DNA of 64,000 nt from Allorhizobium undicola ORS 992 = ATCC 700741 (GTDB taxonomy: Bacteria; Pseudomonadota; Alphaproteobacteria; Rhizobiales; Rhizobiaceae): NCBI RefSeq assembly GCF_000621665.1, contig NZ_JHXQ01000005.1, positions 186,001 to 250,000 of the forward strand. The letters run 5' to 3'. Under the pieces are notes generated by a model. The model worked only from the letters and a program-made list of their open reading frames with translations, was not told the origin of the DNA and did not search any database. The translations under genes were made by a program, and so were the position numbers. The number at the start of each line of letters is the position of its first letter. Position 1 is the stretch's first letter. This document shows, in pieces, positions 36,558 to 44,918 of this stretch.

Positions 36558-37796
36558 ATGCGAAAGAACGTGCTTATCATCGGCGCCGGCGGCGTCGCCC
36601 AGGTCGTGGCGCATAAATGCGCCCAGAACAACGACGTGCTGGGCGAGTTGCATATCGCCTCGCGCACCAAGGCAAAATGCGATGCCATCATTGCCAGCGT
36701 GCACGAAAAGAAGGCGATGAAGCAGGAGGGCGTGTTCGAGGCGCACGCGCTCGATGCTCTCGACATCGAGGCCACCAAGGCGCTGATCGGCAAGCTGGGA
36801 ATCCAGATCGTCATCAATGTCGGCACAGCCTTCCTCAACATGTCGGTGCTGCGCGCCTGCATGGATACCGGTGCCGCCTATATCGACACCGCCATCCATG
36901 AAGAGCCCAACAAGATCTGCGAAACGCCGCCGTGGTACGGCAATTACGAGTGGAAGCGCGCCGCCGAATGCGAAGAGAAGGGCATTACCGCAATTCTCGG
37001 CGCCGGTTTCGATCCGGGCGTGGTCAATGCCTATGCCCGCCTTGCCAAGGACGAATATCTCGACAAGGTCACGGATGTCGATATCGTCGATATCAATGCC
37101 GGTAGCCATGGCAAGTATTTCGCCACGAATTTCGACCCGGAAATCAACTTCCGCGAATTCACCGGCGTCGTCTATTCCTGGCAGAATGGCGAGTGGAACG
37201 TGAACAAGATGTTCGAGATCGGCAAGGAATACGATCTGCCGGTCGTGGGCAAGCGCAAGGCCTATCTGTGCGGCCATGATGAAGTGCATTCGCTGGCCAA
37301 GAACATGGATGGCGCCAATGTCCGCTTCTGGATGGGCTTTGGCGATCATTACATCAACGTCTTCACCGTGCTGAAGTCTATCGGCCTGCTCTCCGAGCAG
37401 CCGGTGAAGCTCGCCGACGGTTCGGAAGTCGTGCCGCTCAAGGTGGTCAAGGCCTGCCTGCCCGATCCCGCATCGCTTGCCCCGGAATATACCGGCAAGA
37501 CCTGCATTGGCGATTACGTCAAGGGCTTCAAGGACGGCAAGGAAAAGACGGTGTTCATCTACAACGTCGCCGACCACAAGGACGCCTATAACGAAGTGGG
37601 CAGCCAGGGCATTTCCTACACCGCCGGTGTTCCCCCGGTCGCTGCCGCCATGCTGGTGGCAACGGGCGAATGGGATGTGAAGAAGATGGCCAATGTGGAA
37701 GAACTGCCGCCCAGGCCCTTCATCAACCTCCTGAACCGCATCGGCCTGCCGACCCGCATCCAGGACGAAAACGGCGATCGCGCCGTGGAATTCTGA
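36558..37796 (+). CDS. carboxynorspermidine/carboxyspermidine synthase (saccharopine dehydrogenase family)
   Basis: A 412-residue NAD(P)-dependent enzyme with an N-terminal Rossmann motif (NVLIIGAGGVAQVVAHKCAQ) and the saccharopine dehydrogenase catalytic region (YIDTAIHEEP, GAGFDPGVVNAYARLA, DVDIVDINAGSHG). It condenses a diamine (putrescine or diaminopropane) with aspartate semialdehyde to give the carboxylated triamine that NspC decarboxylates. AAGGAG at 36539-36544 lies 13 bases before the ATG, a slightly long spacing. A strong terminator follows 27 bases after the stop, so nspC and this gene form one operon. Confidence 0.92.
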   Translation: MRKNVLIIGAGGVAQVVAHKCAQNNDVLGELHIASRTKAKCDAIIASVHEKKAMKQEGVFEAHALDALDIEATKALIGKLGIQIVINVGTAFLNMSVLRACMDTGAAYIDTAIHEEPNKICETPPWYGNYEWKRAAECEEKGITAILGAGFDPGVVNAYARLAKDEYLDKVTDVDIVDINAGSHGKYFATNFDPEINFREFTGVVYSWQNGEWNVNKMFEIGKEYDLPVVGKRKAYLCGHDEVHSLAKNMDGANVRFWMGFGDHYINVFTVLKSIGLLSEQPVKLADGSEVVPLKVVKACLPDPASLAPEYTGKTCIGDYVKGFKDGKEKTVFIYNVADHKDAYNEVGSQGISYTAGVPPVAAAMLVATGEWDVKKMANVEELPPRPFINLLNRIGLPTRIQDENGDRAVEF

Positions 37797-37822
37797 CAGG
37801 GCCGCAACCGTGCCTGATATGG

Positions 37823-37849
37823 AAGGCCCGCAGCAATGCGGGCCTTTTT
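37823..37849 (+). terminator. rho-independent terminator of the nspC operon
   Basis: AAGGCCCGC, loop AGCAAT, GCGGGCCTT then TTT. A 9-base stem with a T-run directly downstream of the carboxynorspermidine synthase gene. Confidence 0.92.
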
Positions 37850-37926
37850 GCTGCCTTATATCAAGGCTTGAGGATACAGCGCCCCTTGTGCGCTTGATAA
37901 AACCCGCAGGCCACAGGCCGGATATA

Positions 37927-37958
37927 AAAAGGCCCGGCAACAGGGTCTGTTACCGGGC
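37927..37958 (-). terminator. rho-independent terminator of the DUF1127 gene
   Basis: On the minus strand GCCCGG-T-AACAG pairs with CTGTT-G-CCGGGC around a three-base loop and is followed by CTTTTTAT. It lies 140 bases after the DUF1127 stop, giving that short gene a longish 3' untranslated region. Confidence 0.8.
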
Positions 37959-38097
37959 AAGCGGCAGGGCTGATTGGCTTGCCCTGCGGGGATAAGGTCC
38001 GGCGAGATCGTCCGGAAATATCGAAAATGGAATTCATCGCGCCATCACGTCGCGGTTAAGCTGCGGCAAACGGACTGGCGATGGCGGCGACATAGTT

Positions 38098-38409
38098 TCA
38101 GCCAAGCGAAAGTTCGGCAAGGCCATTTTTGCCATTTCGTGCCTTGACAGCCAGTTTGGAGGATGGGTCCTCGAAGGTTTTCGATGTCAGCAACACCGAA
38201 TCCAGCTCCTTGCGCGTCAAGCCGATGTCCCGCAACAGGCTATCGTCCAGCTCGGTAAGGCCATTGACGATGCGCCGGTTGTGACGGCTGGCGATAGCGG
38301 CCTGCACCTGCATCGCGATTGCGTTTGCCGCGGCCTTTGCCACGGCAAAGGGGGCAAGAGCTGCAAATCTCTGCATTCCGGAGGCGCTGGTCACTTTATA
38401 TCCTTCCAT
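38098..38409 (-). CDS. DUF1127 small protein
   Basis: Up to 103 residues. The C-terminal part carries the DUF1127 motif (RRIVNGLTELDDSLLRDIGL, followed by TRKEL), an arginine-rich element seen in many alphaproteobacterial small proteins; relatives affect phosphate and central metabolism and some bind RNA. The start is ambiguous: ATG at 38409 has no ribosome site, while GTG at 38394 follows AAGGA with six bases of spacing and may be the true start. The gene is divergent from an LsrB/VtlR-like regulator, which in related genomes controls DUF1127 genes. Confidence 0.85.
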   Translation of the reverse strand: MEGYKVTSASGMQRFAALAPFAVAKAAANAIAMQVQAAIASRHNRRIVNGLTELDDSLLRDIGLTRKELDSVLLTSKTFEDPSSKLAVKARNGKNGLAELSLG

Positions 38410-38542
38410 AGATCAAGGGGCGGTCTCCCGGCGTCGTTCAGCATTTGCGGATAAAAAAGCCGCGACGACACTCTTCCCACGGAGACCATTGGTTGTTGTT
38501 TACAATCCAGACTTTTGCAGAATGGCTATTGATCAGTCCAAC

Positions 38543-38573
38543 GAATGTTTCTAATAATTGTCATCAAACATTC
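38543..38573. promoter_or_regulatory. inverted repeat in front of the LysR gene
   Basis: GAATGTTT (38543-38550) and AAACATTC (38566-38573) form a perfect 8-base inverted repeat just before the regulator start at 38588. It is a candidate binding site for autoregulation and control of the divergent DUF1127 gene. Confidence 0.45.
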
Positions 38574-38587
38574 TGATAGGCTCTTCC

Positions 38588-39541
38588 ATGTCAGCTCCCC
38601 TCGACATCGACCAGTTGCAAACCTTCACGGCCATTGTGGATACCGGCAGCTTCACCAAGGCGGCAGCCAGGGTTTTCAAAACGCAATCTGCCGTTTCCAT
38701 GCAGATGCGGCGGCTGGAGGAACGGGTCGGCAAGCAGCTTTTCGTCAAGGACGGGCGCGGCAACCGGCTGACGGCCGAGGGCGAAAAGCTGTTGAATTAC
38801 GCAAGGCGCATCATCCGCCTCAACAGCGAAGCCATTGCAGCCTTCGACGACAACAGGCTGGAGGGCACCTTGAGGATCGGCACGCCCGATGACTATGCCG
38901 ATCGCTATATGCCGGAAATCATTGGCCGGTTTGCCAAGACCCATCCCAATGTCGAGCTTTACATCGTGTGTGAGCCCTCCATGAGCCTGAGCGAGAAGAT
39001 GGCGCGTGGCGAGCTGGATATTGCCCTTGTCACCCACAATCCGCAGGCCCGGCAATCGGATGTGGTGCGCACCGAGCCGCTTTGCTGGGTGGGCTCATCC
39101 AATCATCCGCTCAAGGAAGAAGCCCCCATACCGCTTGCGGTGGGCAGGCGCGATTGCACCTGGCGACAGCTTGCCTGCTCGGCGCTCGATGCCGACGGGC
39201 GCGATTATCAGGTTCTTTTCACCAGCTGGTCTTCCACGGTGGTTGCGGCGGCCGTTCTGGCTGGCATGGCGGTTTCGGTACTGCCCGAATCGGCCCTGCG
39301 CACCGGCATGAAAGTCCTGACCCAGAATGACGGCTTTCCGCCCTTGCCGCCCGTACAGATCGGCATCATGAAGAGGCCGGGGCTCTCCCCTTCCCTTCTC
39401 AATGCCATTACCGATCATATCACGGCCTGTCTGGACAATATCAACCCGGCAGCCATGGAGGACAATCTCGATAGCGAGCTGAAGTCTTTCAGCCGCCTCT
39501 ATCCGCGGCTTCGCGCCGGGCAGACGATCCCCGGCTGGTAA
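38588..39541 (+). CDS. LysR family regulator, LsrB/VtlR-like
   Basis: A 317-residue LysR protein. Helix-turn-helix: GSFTKAAARVFKTQSAVSMQ then RRLEERVGKQLFVKDGR. The effector domain has GTPDDYADRYMPEIIGRFA and LFTSWSSTVVAAAVLAGM, segments I associate with the LsrB (Sinorhizobium, Agrobacterium) and VtlR (Brucella) group, which controls small RNAs, DUF1127 genes, surface polysaccharide and host interaction. The start at 38588 (MSAPLDIDQLQT) fits the family; an upstream ATG at 38558 lies inside the inverted repeat. The stop directly abuts the convergent TetR gene, with no base between them. Confidence 0.88.
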   Translation: MSAPLDIDQLQTFTAIVDTGSFTKAAARVFKTQSAVSMQMRRLEERVGKQLFVKDGRGNRLTAEGEKLLNYARRIIRLNSEAIAAFDDNRLEGTLRIGTPDDYADRYMPEIIGRFAKTHPNVELYIVCEPSMSLSEKMARGELDIALVTHNPQARQSDVVRTEPLCWVGSSNHPLKEEAPIPLAVGRRDCTWRQLACSALDADGRDYQVLFTSWSSTVVAAAVLAGMAVSVLPESALRTGMKVLTQNDGFPPLPPVQIGIMKRPGLSPSLLNAITDHITACLDNINPAAMEDNLDSELKSFSRLYPRLRAGQTIPGW

Positions 39542-40180
39542 TCAGGCCGCCGGCACCGCTTGCTGCGGAAACAAAATGTCGCAAACCGTGGTTTTCCACT
39601 CTTCCAGCAGCGCCTCTGCCCGATCATGCCCCTCGGCCAGACACCGCAAGACCGAGCCCGTCAGCATGGCAATCAGCAAAAAGCGGCTTTCCCGGCAGCC
39701 GTCGCGCGTGGAAATGAAGGGTTCGAGATAGCGAAGCGCAAGCCCCCCCAATTCGTCATGCGCCCGAAACTGCAAGCTGCGCAGTTCCGGGTCCAGAGAC
39801 ATGCCCGCCCATAGCTCGCGATAGATCGGGTGGGTCTGGTGCATGGCCGCCGCGTGATCGATGAAATTCACCACGCGCTGGCGCGCATCCTGCTGATCGC
39901 GGATATTCATTAACCCGTTGGTAATATCCTGCTTCAGGGCCAGCAGGCGCTGATCGAGAAGCGCCTTCAGGATGGCAGCCTTTTCCGGGAAGAATTGATA
40001 GACCGATCCGACAGGTACGCCCGCATGAGCGGCAACATCTGTCATTTTCATCTGCACCACGCCATGCTCGGCAATCAGGCTTTCCGCCGACCCGAGAATG
40101 CTGTGAAAGCGCGTAATACTGCGCTTTTGCTTCGGCTCCTTGCGCGTCTCGATGCGCGACTTGTCTTTCGGGCGATTCAT
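39542..40180 (-). CDS. TetR family transcriptional regulator
   Basis: A 212-residue TetR-type repressor. The N-terminal DNA-binding region contains AESLIAEHGVVQMKMTDVAA, then HAGVPVGSVYQFFPEKAAIL, the typical helix-turn-helix ending in YxFFP. The C-terminal ligand domain is divergent and gives no clue to the effector. AGGA six bases before the ATG at 40180 supports MNRPKDKS; the ATG at 40204 is an alternative. No divergent transporter or enzyme gene lies beside it; the upstream 624 bases carry repeats only. Confidence 0.87.
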   Translation of the reverse strand: MNRPKDKSRIETRKEPKQKRSITRFHSILGSAESLIAEHGVVQMKMTDVAAHAGVPVGSVYQFFPEKAAILKALLDQRLLALKQDITNGLMNIRDQQDARQRVVNFIDHAAAMHQTHPIYRELWAGMSLDPELRSLQFRAHDELGGLALRYLEPFISTRDGCRESRFLLIAMLTGSVLRCLAEGHDRAEALLEEWKTTVCDILFPQQAVPAA

Positions 40181-40498
40181 TGCCGTCCTGTTCCCTACAT
40201 CCAAGGACTCTGTTCCGCCTCATGTGGAACACATCGAACGGCTCTAGGGGAAGGGTGTTCAATTTTGATTAACGCAGGCTGGTAAATTCTAATGAAACGC
40301 GGCACTCACATGCGTGTCAATTTCGAACGAAGTGCTTCATAAAAATACATTTTTCTGATTTTCAAAAGCCTTTGCCCGCGCGTTCCCCCATAAATCGGCC
40401 GGGGTTATGCACATGCCGTGCAGCGTCCTTGGACCAGTGACCCATTCCTGAACGGCCCCGGCACGGGCCATTCGCATAAAATGCGCCGCCGCCATTGC

Positions 40499-40556
40499 TT
40501 TTGTTTTACGCATTTCCGGACGGAAAACCGTGCCGACACTTTTCCTGAAAATCCTA
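40499..40556 (+). repeat. interspersed repeat, family A
   Basis: TTTTGTTTTACGCATTTCCG, GACGGAAAACCG, CACTTTTCCTGAAAATCC: the same block order as at 9.3, 25.8 and 42.5 kb. It directly abuts the family B element. Confidence 0.8.
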
Positions 40557-40660
40557 CTGCATAATTCCTTAAATCGGGATCGATTTAAGGTGAAAATTAT
40601 GCAGCAGATTTAAAGTGTTACAGCGTCCTTCGTGCGTTTGATAAAACGCACGGCGCTGTA
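40554..40660 (+). repeat. composite palindromic repeat, family B (full copy)
   Basis: It has two modules. The first is CTGCATAATT-CCTTAAATCG paired with CGATTTAAGG-(TGAA)-AATTATGCAG. The second is a TACAGCG...GTGCGT stem paired with ACGCACGGCGCTGTA. The copy at 47181-47287 is nearly identical in reverse orientation. Confidence 0.85.
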
Positions 40661-40730
40661 AAGGCATTGTTGTTTGGACGATTCGCAGCCGCTGGATCTC
40701 CTCTGTTTTCGCGCCTTTTGCCACTTCGCG

Positions 40731-40765
40731 CAAAAATACCAGGGGTCATTTTCAATGGCCCCTGG
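40731..40765 (-). terminator. rho-independent terminator of the chemoreceptor gene
   Basis: Read on the minus strand, CCAGGGGCCATT and AATGACCCCTGG form a 12-base stem (one wobble) with a three-base loop, followed by TATTTTTG. It lies 40 bases after the stop codon of the gene at 40805. Confidence 0.88.
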
Positions 40766-40804
40766 CATAAAGCGGTTCATGGTTTTTCCGATCAGGCTAT
40801 CGCC

Positions 40805-42256
40805 TCAGGCAGCGCGGCGGCCATATTGGGCGGGCGTTGCCGGGGTTGCACGGCCCGAAAGGGAGAAGCGCCCGACCAGTGCCGCAAGATCGCGCGAACG
40901 ATTGCGAATATCGGCCACCGCAGCCGTGGATTCCTCCACCATGGCGGCGTTTTGTTGCGTGACCTGATCCATCTGGTTGACCGCGCTGTTGATCTCCCGC
41001 AGCCCGTTCGACTGCTCAGCTGCCGAAGCTGCGATCTGGGCAATCAGGCTATCGATTTCCGTAACCTTGCTGACAATGCCGCTCAGCGTCTGGCTGGTCG
41101 TTTCCACCAGCGTTACGCCACGCTGTACCTGCTCGGAACTGGTGGCGATCAAACTGCGGATTTCCTTGGCGGCTTCGGCCGAACGCTGCGCCAGCGCCCG
41201 CACTTCCGAGGCAACAACCGCAAAGCCCTTGCCCGCATCGCCCGCACGGGCGGCTTCAACACCGGCATTGAGGGCAAGAAGGTTTGTCTGGAAGGCAATT
41301 TCATCGATGACCGAGACGATCTGGGAAATCTGGCCAGAGCTTGCGGCAATCTCGCTCATGGCGGCTTCCGCATCGCGCATGATCTGGCCAGAGCGGGTGG
41401 CGTCCTGCTTGGCGCTGGAGGCAGCCTGCGTGGCCTGGGTGGCGCCATCGGAGGTGCGGCGCACGGTTGCCGTAATCTGATCCAGAGCCGCCGCCGTTTC
41501 TTCCAGCGATGCTGCCTGCTGTTCGGTGCGGCGGGAAAGATCGTGGGTGGAGTTGGAAATCTCCTCCATGCCGTTGCGAATATCGTCCACCGTGGCGGAA
41601 ATCTTCTGCATGGCCAGATCAAGCGCTTCCGTTGCGCGGTTCATGTCCTGACGCGCCACATCGGATCGCTCCGGCAGGCGGTCGTTCAGCCGGAGCGCCA
41701 GATTGCCTTCGGCAAGCGCGTTCAGCGCCTCGCCCAGCACCTTCATGGCCTTGCTGTCGGCTTCGGCGGCGGCAAGCTGCTGACGGTGATGGGCTTCGCG
41801 CTCTTCCTCAGCCTTCCGGTTCATGTCCTCGACAATATGGTGAACCCCGATCGCCAGATCGGTCAGGATCGCCTCCATCATCGAACGAATATAATCCTCA
41901 CGCTTCTTGCCGAAAAAGCGGGTTTCCTCCAGCAATGCGATCATCCATTCGGCAGCATAGACCGAGGTCGCGCCAGCCATGAATTTTACAAGGCCAACCT
42001 TGGCGGCGATGTCACGGATAATCTGCGCCTGACCGTCGAAGAAGGCATGATCGTAACTGCCGGTGAAAAGCTTCTGCGCCTTTTCCGCCTCGCGGCGCAG
42101 CAAATCGGCAGGAAGACGTGTCATCGACGGATCGATAACCTTGTAAGCGCGCGTCAATACCCGTTCCAGATGCTTTTCGACCCGGCTGTGAACCTCGCGG
42201 CCCATTGCCTGCTTTTCCCCGGTCCACGGCTTGATCTGCTGTTCAATGCTGCTCAT
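40805..42256 (-). CDS. soluble methyl-accepting chemotaxis protein
   Basis: A 483-residue chemoreceptor without any membrane helix. Residues 1-150 form a helical sensor domain ([40 protein letters not shown]) that recalls the protoglobin part of globin-coupled receptors; a haem-ligand histidine is not obvious. A HAMP-like segment follows (about 172-225, [20 protein letters not shown]). The signalling hairpin has the tip [20 protein letters not shown]. There is no CheR-tethering pentapeptide at the C-terminus. It should signal to CheA/CheW from the cytoplasm; the stimulus (oxygen, energy or a metabolite) is unknown. A clear terminator follows. Confidence 0.9.
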   Translation of the reverse strand: MSSIEQQIKPWTGEKQAMGREVHSRVEKHLERVLTRAYKVIDPSMTRLPADLLRREAEKAQKLFTGSYDHAFFDGQAQIIRDIAAKVGLVKFMAGATSVYAAEWMIALLEETRFFGKKREDYIRSMMEAILTDLAIGVHHIVEDMNRKAEEEREAHHRQQLAAAEADSKAMKVLGEALNALAEGNLALRLNDRLPERSDVARQDMNRATEALDLAMQKISATVDDIRNGMEEISNSTHDLSRRTEQQAASLEETAAALDQITATVRRTSDGATQATQAASSAKQDATRSGQIMRDAEAAMSEIAASSGQISQIVSVIDEIAFQTNLLALNAGVEAARAGDAGKGFAVVASEVRALAQRSAEAAKEIRSLIATSSEQVQRGVTLVETTSQTLSGIVSKVTEIDSLIAQIAASAAEQSNGLREINSAVNQMDQVTQQNAAMVEESTAAVADIRNRSRDLAALVGRFSLSGRATPATPAQYGRRAA

Positions 42257-42496
42257 TTCTATCCCCTTGCCTCGTAGGTAGAAATAGTTTGCAGTGCAAA
42301 TATTTAAATTACGGTAATATGAACAGAATGAAGCGCATTTTATGAGAACTTTCTTTTTTAAAACGCGCCCCCAGAAATCAAGGGGAAAAGACGGACAGGT
42401 TAAACCTATGATATGATGTCTTATTTTTCGCCTTTAGCCCTTTCATTGCGCAAGAGCGGTTCATTGTTTCACGCAGACATTGAACCGCTCTCGCTA

Positions 42497-42554
42497 TTCG
42501 TTTTTACGCATTTTCAGACGGAAAACCGGCTTCCACTTTTCCTGAAATTGCTCC
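42497..42554 (+). repeat. interspersed repeat, family A
   Basis: TTCGTTTTTACGCATTTTCA, GACGGAAAACCGGCTTCC, ACTTTTCCTGAAATTGCTCC. It is preceded by a 10-base inverted repeat (42454-42490). Confidence 0.8.
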
Positions 42555-42556
42555 AG

Positions 42557-42587
42557 AGAAAAAGCCCGGCGACCAGGCCGCCAGGCT
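42557..42587 (-). terminator. likely terminator of the alcohol dehydrogenase gene
   Basis: On the minus strand AGCC-T-GGCG pairs with CGCC-G-GGCT across a seven-base loop and is followed by TTTTCTCT. It lies about 110 bases after the stop codon. Confidence 0.65.
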
Positions 42588-42695
42588 CTTCCCTCCCTCG
42601 AATTGCTCCCGACGAAGCGCAATATGGAGTGTTGCGCAGTGCGAGATGGAAAGCCGGTCCGGCCTTGCATTGGCCTTCTGCAAACCCGTTGCGCG

Positions 42696-43721
42696 TCAGT
42701 TCAGATCAAGAACGATGCGGCCATCGATCTTGCCCTCTTCCATCCGCTTGAAAATCGCGTTGATATTGTCCAGCCTGTCCCAGGAGAAATGCGCTGCAAC
42801 CTTTCCTTCGCCGGCAAAGACCAGCGATTCCTCAAGATCCTGGCGCGTGCCGACGATCGAGCCGCGCACGGTAATCCGCTTCAGCACGGTATCGAAAACC
42901 GGCAGAGAAATGAAACCGGGCGGCAGGCCAACCAGCGCCATGGTGCCCTTGGACCGCAGGAAGCCATAGGCCTGTTCCATGGCCTTGGGCGAAACTGCCG
43001 TTACCAGCGCCCCATGCACGCCGCCGGTTGCCTTTTGCACCTGCTCGATGGCATCGGCGGCGCGGCCATTGACGGTCACATCGGCGCCGAGCTTTCTTGC
43101 AAGGTCCAGCTTGTCATCGAAAATGTCTGCGGCCACCACATGCATCCCCATGGCTTTGGCATATTGCACGGCCATATGGCCAAGCCCGCCCACGCCTGAG
43201 ATCACCACCCATTCACCGGGGCGCACTTCGGTTTCCTTCAGGCCCTTGTAAACGGTGACGCCTGCACAAAGAACCGGCGCCGCCGGGCCAAATTCGAGAT
43301 TATCCGGCAGCTTGCCCAGAAAATCGGGATCGGCAAGGCCATATTGCGCGAAGGTGCCATTCACCGAATAGCCGGTATTCTGCTGCGCGCCGCACAAGGT
43401 TTCCCAGCCGGTGCGGCAGGGCGTGCAGCAGCCGCAGGCCGTGTGCAGCCACGGCACGCCGACGCGGTCGCCTTCCTTGACATGGCGAACGCCCGCCCCC
43501 AGCGCCGCCACATAGCCCACACCCTCATGACCGGGAATGAAGGGCGGATTGGGCTTGACCGGCCAATCACCATTGGCGGCATGAAGATCGGTGTGGCACA
43601 CGCCCGTTGCTTCATATTTGACCAGCACCTGGCCCGGCCCCGGCTGCGGCACCGGCATTTCCTCGATCACCAGCGGCTTGCCGAATTCCCGTACCACGGC
43701 GGCTTTCATCATCTGGGCCAT
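42696..43721 (-). CDS. zinc-dependent alcohol dehydrogenase
   Basis: A 341-residue MDR-family dehydrogenase, like AdhP/AdhA. Catalytic zinc ligands are in GVCHTDLHAANGDW (Cys) and PGHEGVGYV (His-Glu), and the four-Cys structural zinc site is HTACGCCTPCRTGWETLCG. The Rossmann motif is GVGGLGHMAVQYA. It interconverts primary alcohols and aldehydes with NAD. GGAGG six bases before the ATG at 43721 supports MAQMMKAAV as the start; an ATG at 43733 would add four residues. A FixK/FNR-type box lies about 110 bases upstream, suggesting induction at low oxygen. Confidence 0.92.
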   Translation of the reverse strand: MAQMMKAAVVREFGKPLVIEEMPVPQPGPGQVLVKYEATGVCHTDLHAANGDWPVKPNPPFIPGHEGVGYVAALGAGVRHVKEGDRVGVPWLHTACGCCTPCRTGWETLCGAQQNTGYSVNGTFAQYGLADPDFLGKLPDNLEFGPAAPVLCAGVTVYKGLKETEVRPGEWVVISGVGGLGHMAVQYAKAMGMHVVAADIFDDKLDLARKLGADVTVNGRAADAIEQVQKATGGVHGALVTAVSPKAMEQAYGFLRSKGTMALVGLPPGFISLPVFDTVLKRITVRGSIVGTRQDLEESLVFAGEGKVAAHFSWDRLDNINAIFKRMEEGKIDGRIVLDLN

Positions 43722-43832
43722 AATGTCCTCCATCGAGTTCCGCACTTGACTATCAACTCTTGAATATCAAGGTGACGGGCCGGAACACCGTCCGGCGATG
43801 GCAGGAGACTACTCCAATCCGCCCCCGGCTGA

Positions 43833-43846
43833 TTGATTGACGTCAA
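43833..43846 (-). promoter_or_regulatory. FixK/FNR-type box upstream of the alcohol dehydrogenase gene
   Basis: TTGAT-TGAC-GTCAA matches the TTGAY-N4-RTCAA consensus of alphaproteobacterial FixK/FnrN/Anr proteins exactly. It sits 112 bases before the adh start and 28 bases after the end of the dienelactone hydrolase gene. Confidence 0.6.
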
Positions 43847-43874
43847 AGCAGCCGGGAATTTTGTTTTCCCCGCC

Positions 43875-44765
43875 TCAGGCGAGATTGTTTTTCAGAAAGG
43901 CGACCGTCCGGCTCCACGCAAGATCGGCGGCGGCCTTGTTGTAGCGTGCTGCCGAGGTATCGTTGTTGAAGGCATGGTTGACGCCGTCATAGACGAAAAT
44001 CTCGAAACGCTTGCCATTGGCCTGCAAGGCGTTGCGATAGGCGTCGATCCCGGCATTGATGCGCTCGTCCAGCCCGGCATAATGCAGCATCAGCGGCGCC
44101 TTGATGGCCGCCACCTGATCGGCCGGGGGCTGGGCGCCGTAATAGGCCACGCCCGCCTTCAGCTCCGGCGAGGCCACGGCCAGCCGGTTGACGAGGCCGC
44201 CGCCCCAGCAGAAGCCCACGGCCCCCACCTTGCCGTTCCCCCCCTTTCGCGCCGCCAGAAAGGCGCGGCTTCTTTCGCCATTCTTCACCGTCCCGGCCAT
44301 GTCCAGCTTCGAAAACATCTCGCGGGCCTGATCCTCGTTCTCCGGCGTGCCGCCCTGCGGCGAAAGAAAATCAGGCGCAAGCGCCATGAAACCCTCCAGC
44401 GCCAAACGGCGCGTCACATCCTGGATATGCGGATTGAGCCCGCGGTTTTCGTGAATGACCAGCACGCCCGGCAGCGGCCCGGCAGGCTTTGCGGGCGCGG
44501 CGAGATAGCCCTGCATCTCTCCGCCTTCCCCCGGCCAGCGCAGGGTTTCAATGACAAGCCGCTCATCGTTTTCCGGCGTTATCGCTGCCTCGGCCTTGCT
44601 GGCCGCCAGCATGGGGGCAATGGCCGCCGCCGCGGCCCCCGATCCGGCCAATCTGGTCAGCTTTTCCATAAAGCCCCGGCGGTCGAGGGTCAGATGCGTA
44701 TATTCGTCATAGGCGTCGATCATCGCCTGGGTAACGGCAGGCTTGTCGGTAACGGATCTGTCCAT
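43875..44765 (-). CDS. dienelactone hydrolase family protein with Tat signal
   Basis: A 296-residue alpha/beta hydrolase. The triad nucleophile is the Cys in VGFCWGGGL, the Asp is in YAGLDERIN and the His is in GVNHAFNND, the dienelactone hydrolase pattern. Residues 28-60 look like a twin-arginine signal (DRRGFMEKLTRLAGSG, then an alanine-rich core ending AEA), so the enzyme is probably exported folded to the periplasm. The substrate is unknown; family members open lactones such as carboxymethylenebutenolide. GAGGAG lies before the ATG at 44765. Confidence 0.88.
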   Translation of the reverse strand: MDRSVTDKPAVTQAMIDAYDEYTHLTLDRRGFMEKLTRLAGSGAAAAAIAPMLAASKAEAAITPENDERLVIETLRWPGEGGEMQGYLAAPAKPAGPLPGVLVIHENRGLNPHIQDVTRRLALEGFMALAPDFLSPQGGTPENEDQAREMFSKLDMAGTVKNGERSRAFLAARKGGNGKVGAVGFCWGGGLVNRLAVASPELKAGVAYYGAQPPADQVAAIKAPLMLHYAGLDERINAGIDAYRNALQANGKRFEIFVYDGVNHAFNNDTSAARYNKAAADLAWSRTVAFLKNNLA

Positions 44766-44794
44766 GGCGCTTGCTCCTCAGCTTGGGAAACAAA

Positions 44795-44832
44795 CAATAA
44801 AAGACCCGCAGCGAGGGACAAGTCGCTGCGGG
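44795..44832 (-). terminator. rho-independent terminator of guaB
   Basis: On the minus strand CCCGCAGCGA pairs with TCGCTGCGGG around an 8-base loop, followed by TCTTTTATT. It lies 86 bases past the guaB stop. Confidence 0.9.
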
Positions 44833-44918
44833 CCGAAGATGGACAAGTCTGCGTTACCGCCTGTCGCAGGGCTTGGAGATACGACGCCTGGGAAGCGCCC
44901 TCTTCATGTCCCATGCAA

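Larger units (their letters stand above)
37797..38097. other. intergenic region between convergent nspC operon and DUF1127 gene
   Basis: These 301 bases hold two convergent terminators (37823-37849 plus, 37927-37958 minus) and about 140 bases of likely 3' untranslated sequence. No gene is supported. Confidence 0.6.
40181..40804. other. 624-base intergenic region with two repeat families
   Basis: AT-rich promoter-like sequence (40260-40380) lies upstream of the TetR gene. It is followed by a family A repeat (40499-40556), a family B composite repeat (40554-40660) and a minus-strand terminator for the chemoreceptor gene (40731-40765). No coding sequence is supported. A small RNA in 40260-40490 cannot be excluded. 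Confidence 0.55.
42257..42720. other. intergenic region between chemoreceptor and alcohol dehydrogenase genes
   Basis: About 440 bases (up to the stop codon at 42696) hold an AT-rich promoter for the chemoreceptor gene with TTTGC-AGT-GCAAA at 42288-42300, an inverted repeat GAGCGGTTCA/TGAACCGCTC (42454-42463, 42481-42490), a family A repeat (42497-42554) and a terminator for the alcohol dehydrogenase gene (42557-42587). Confidence 0.6.

Noticed and set aside
40499-40660. CRISPR array or tandem repeat block
   Set aside because: There are no regularly spaced identical repeats with unique spacers; these are single interspersed palindromic elements.
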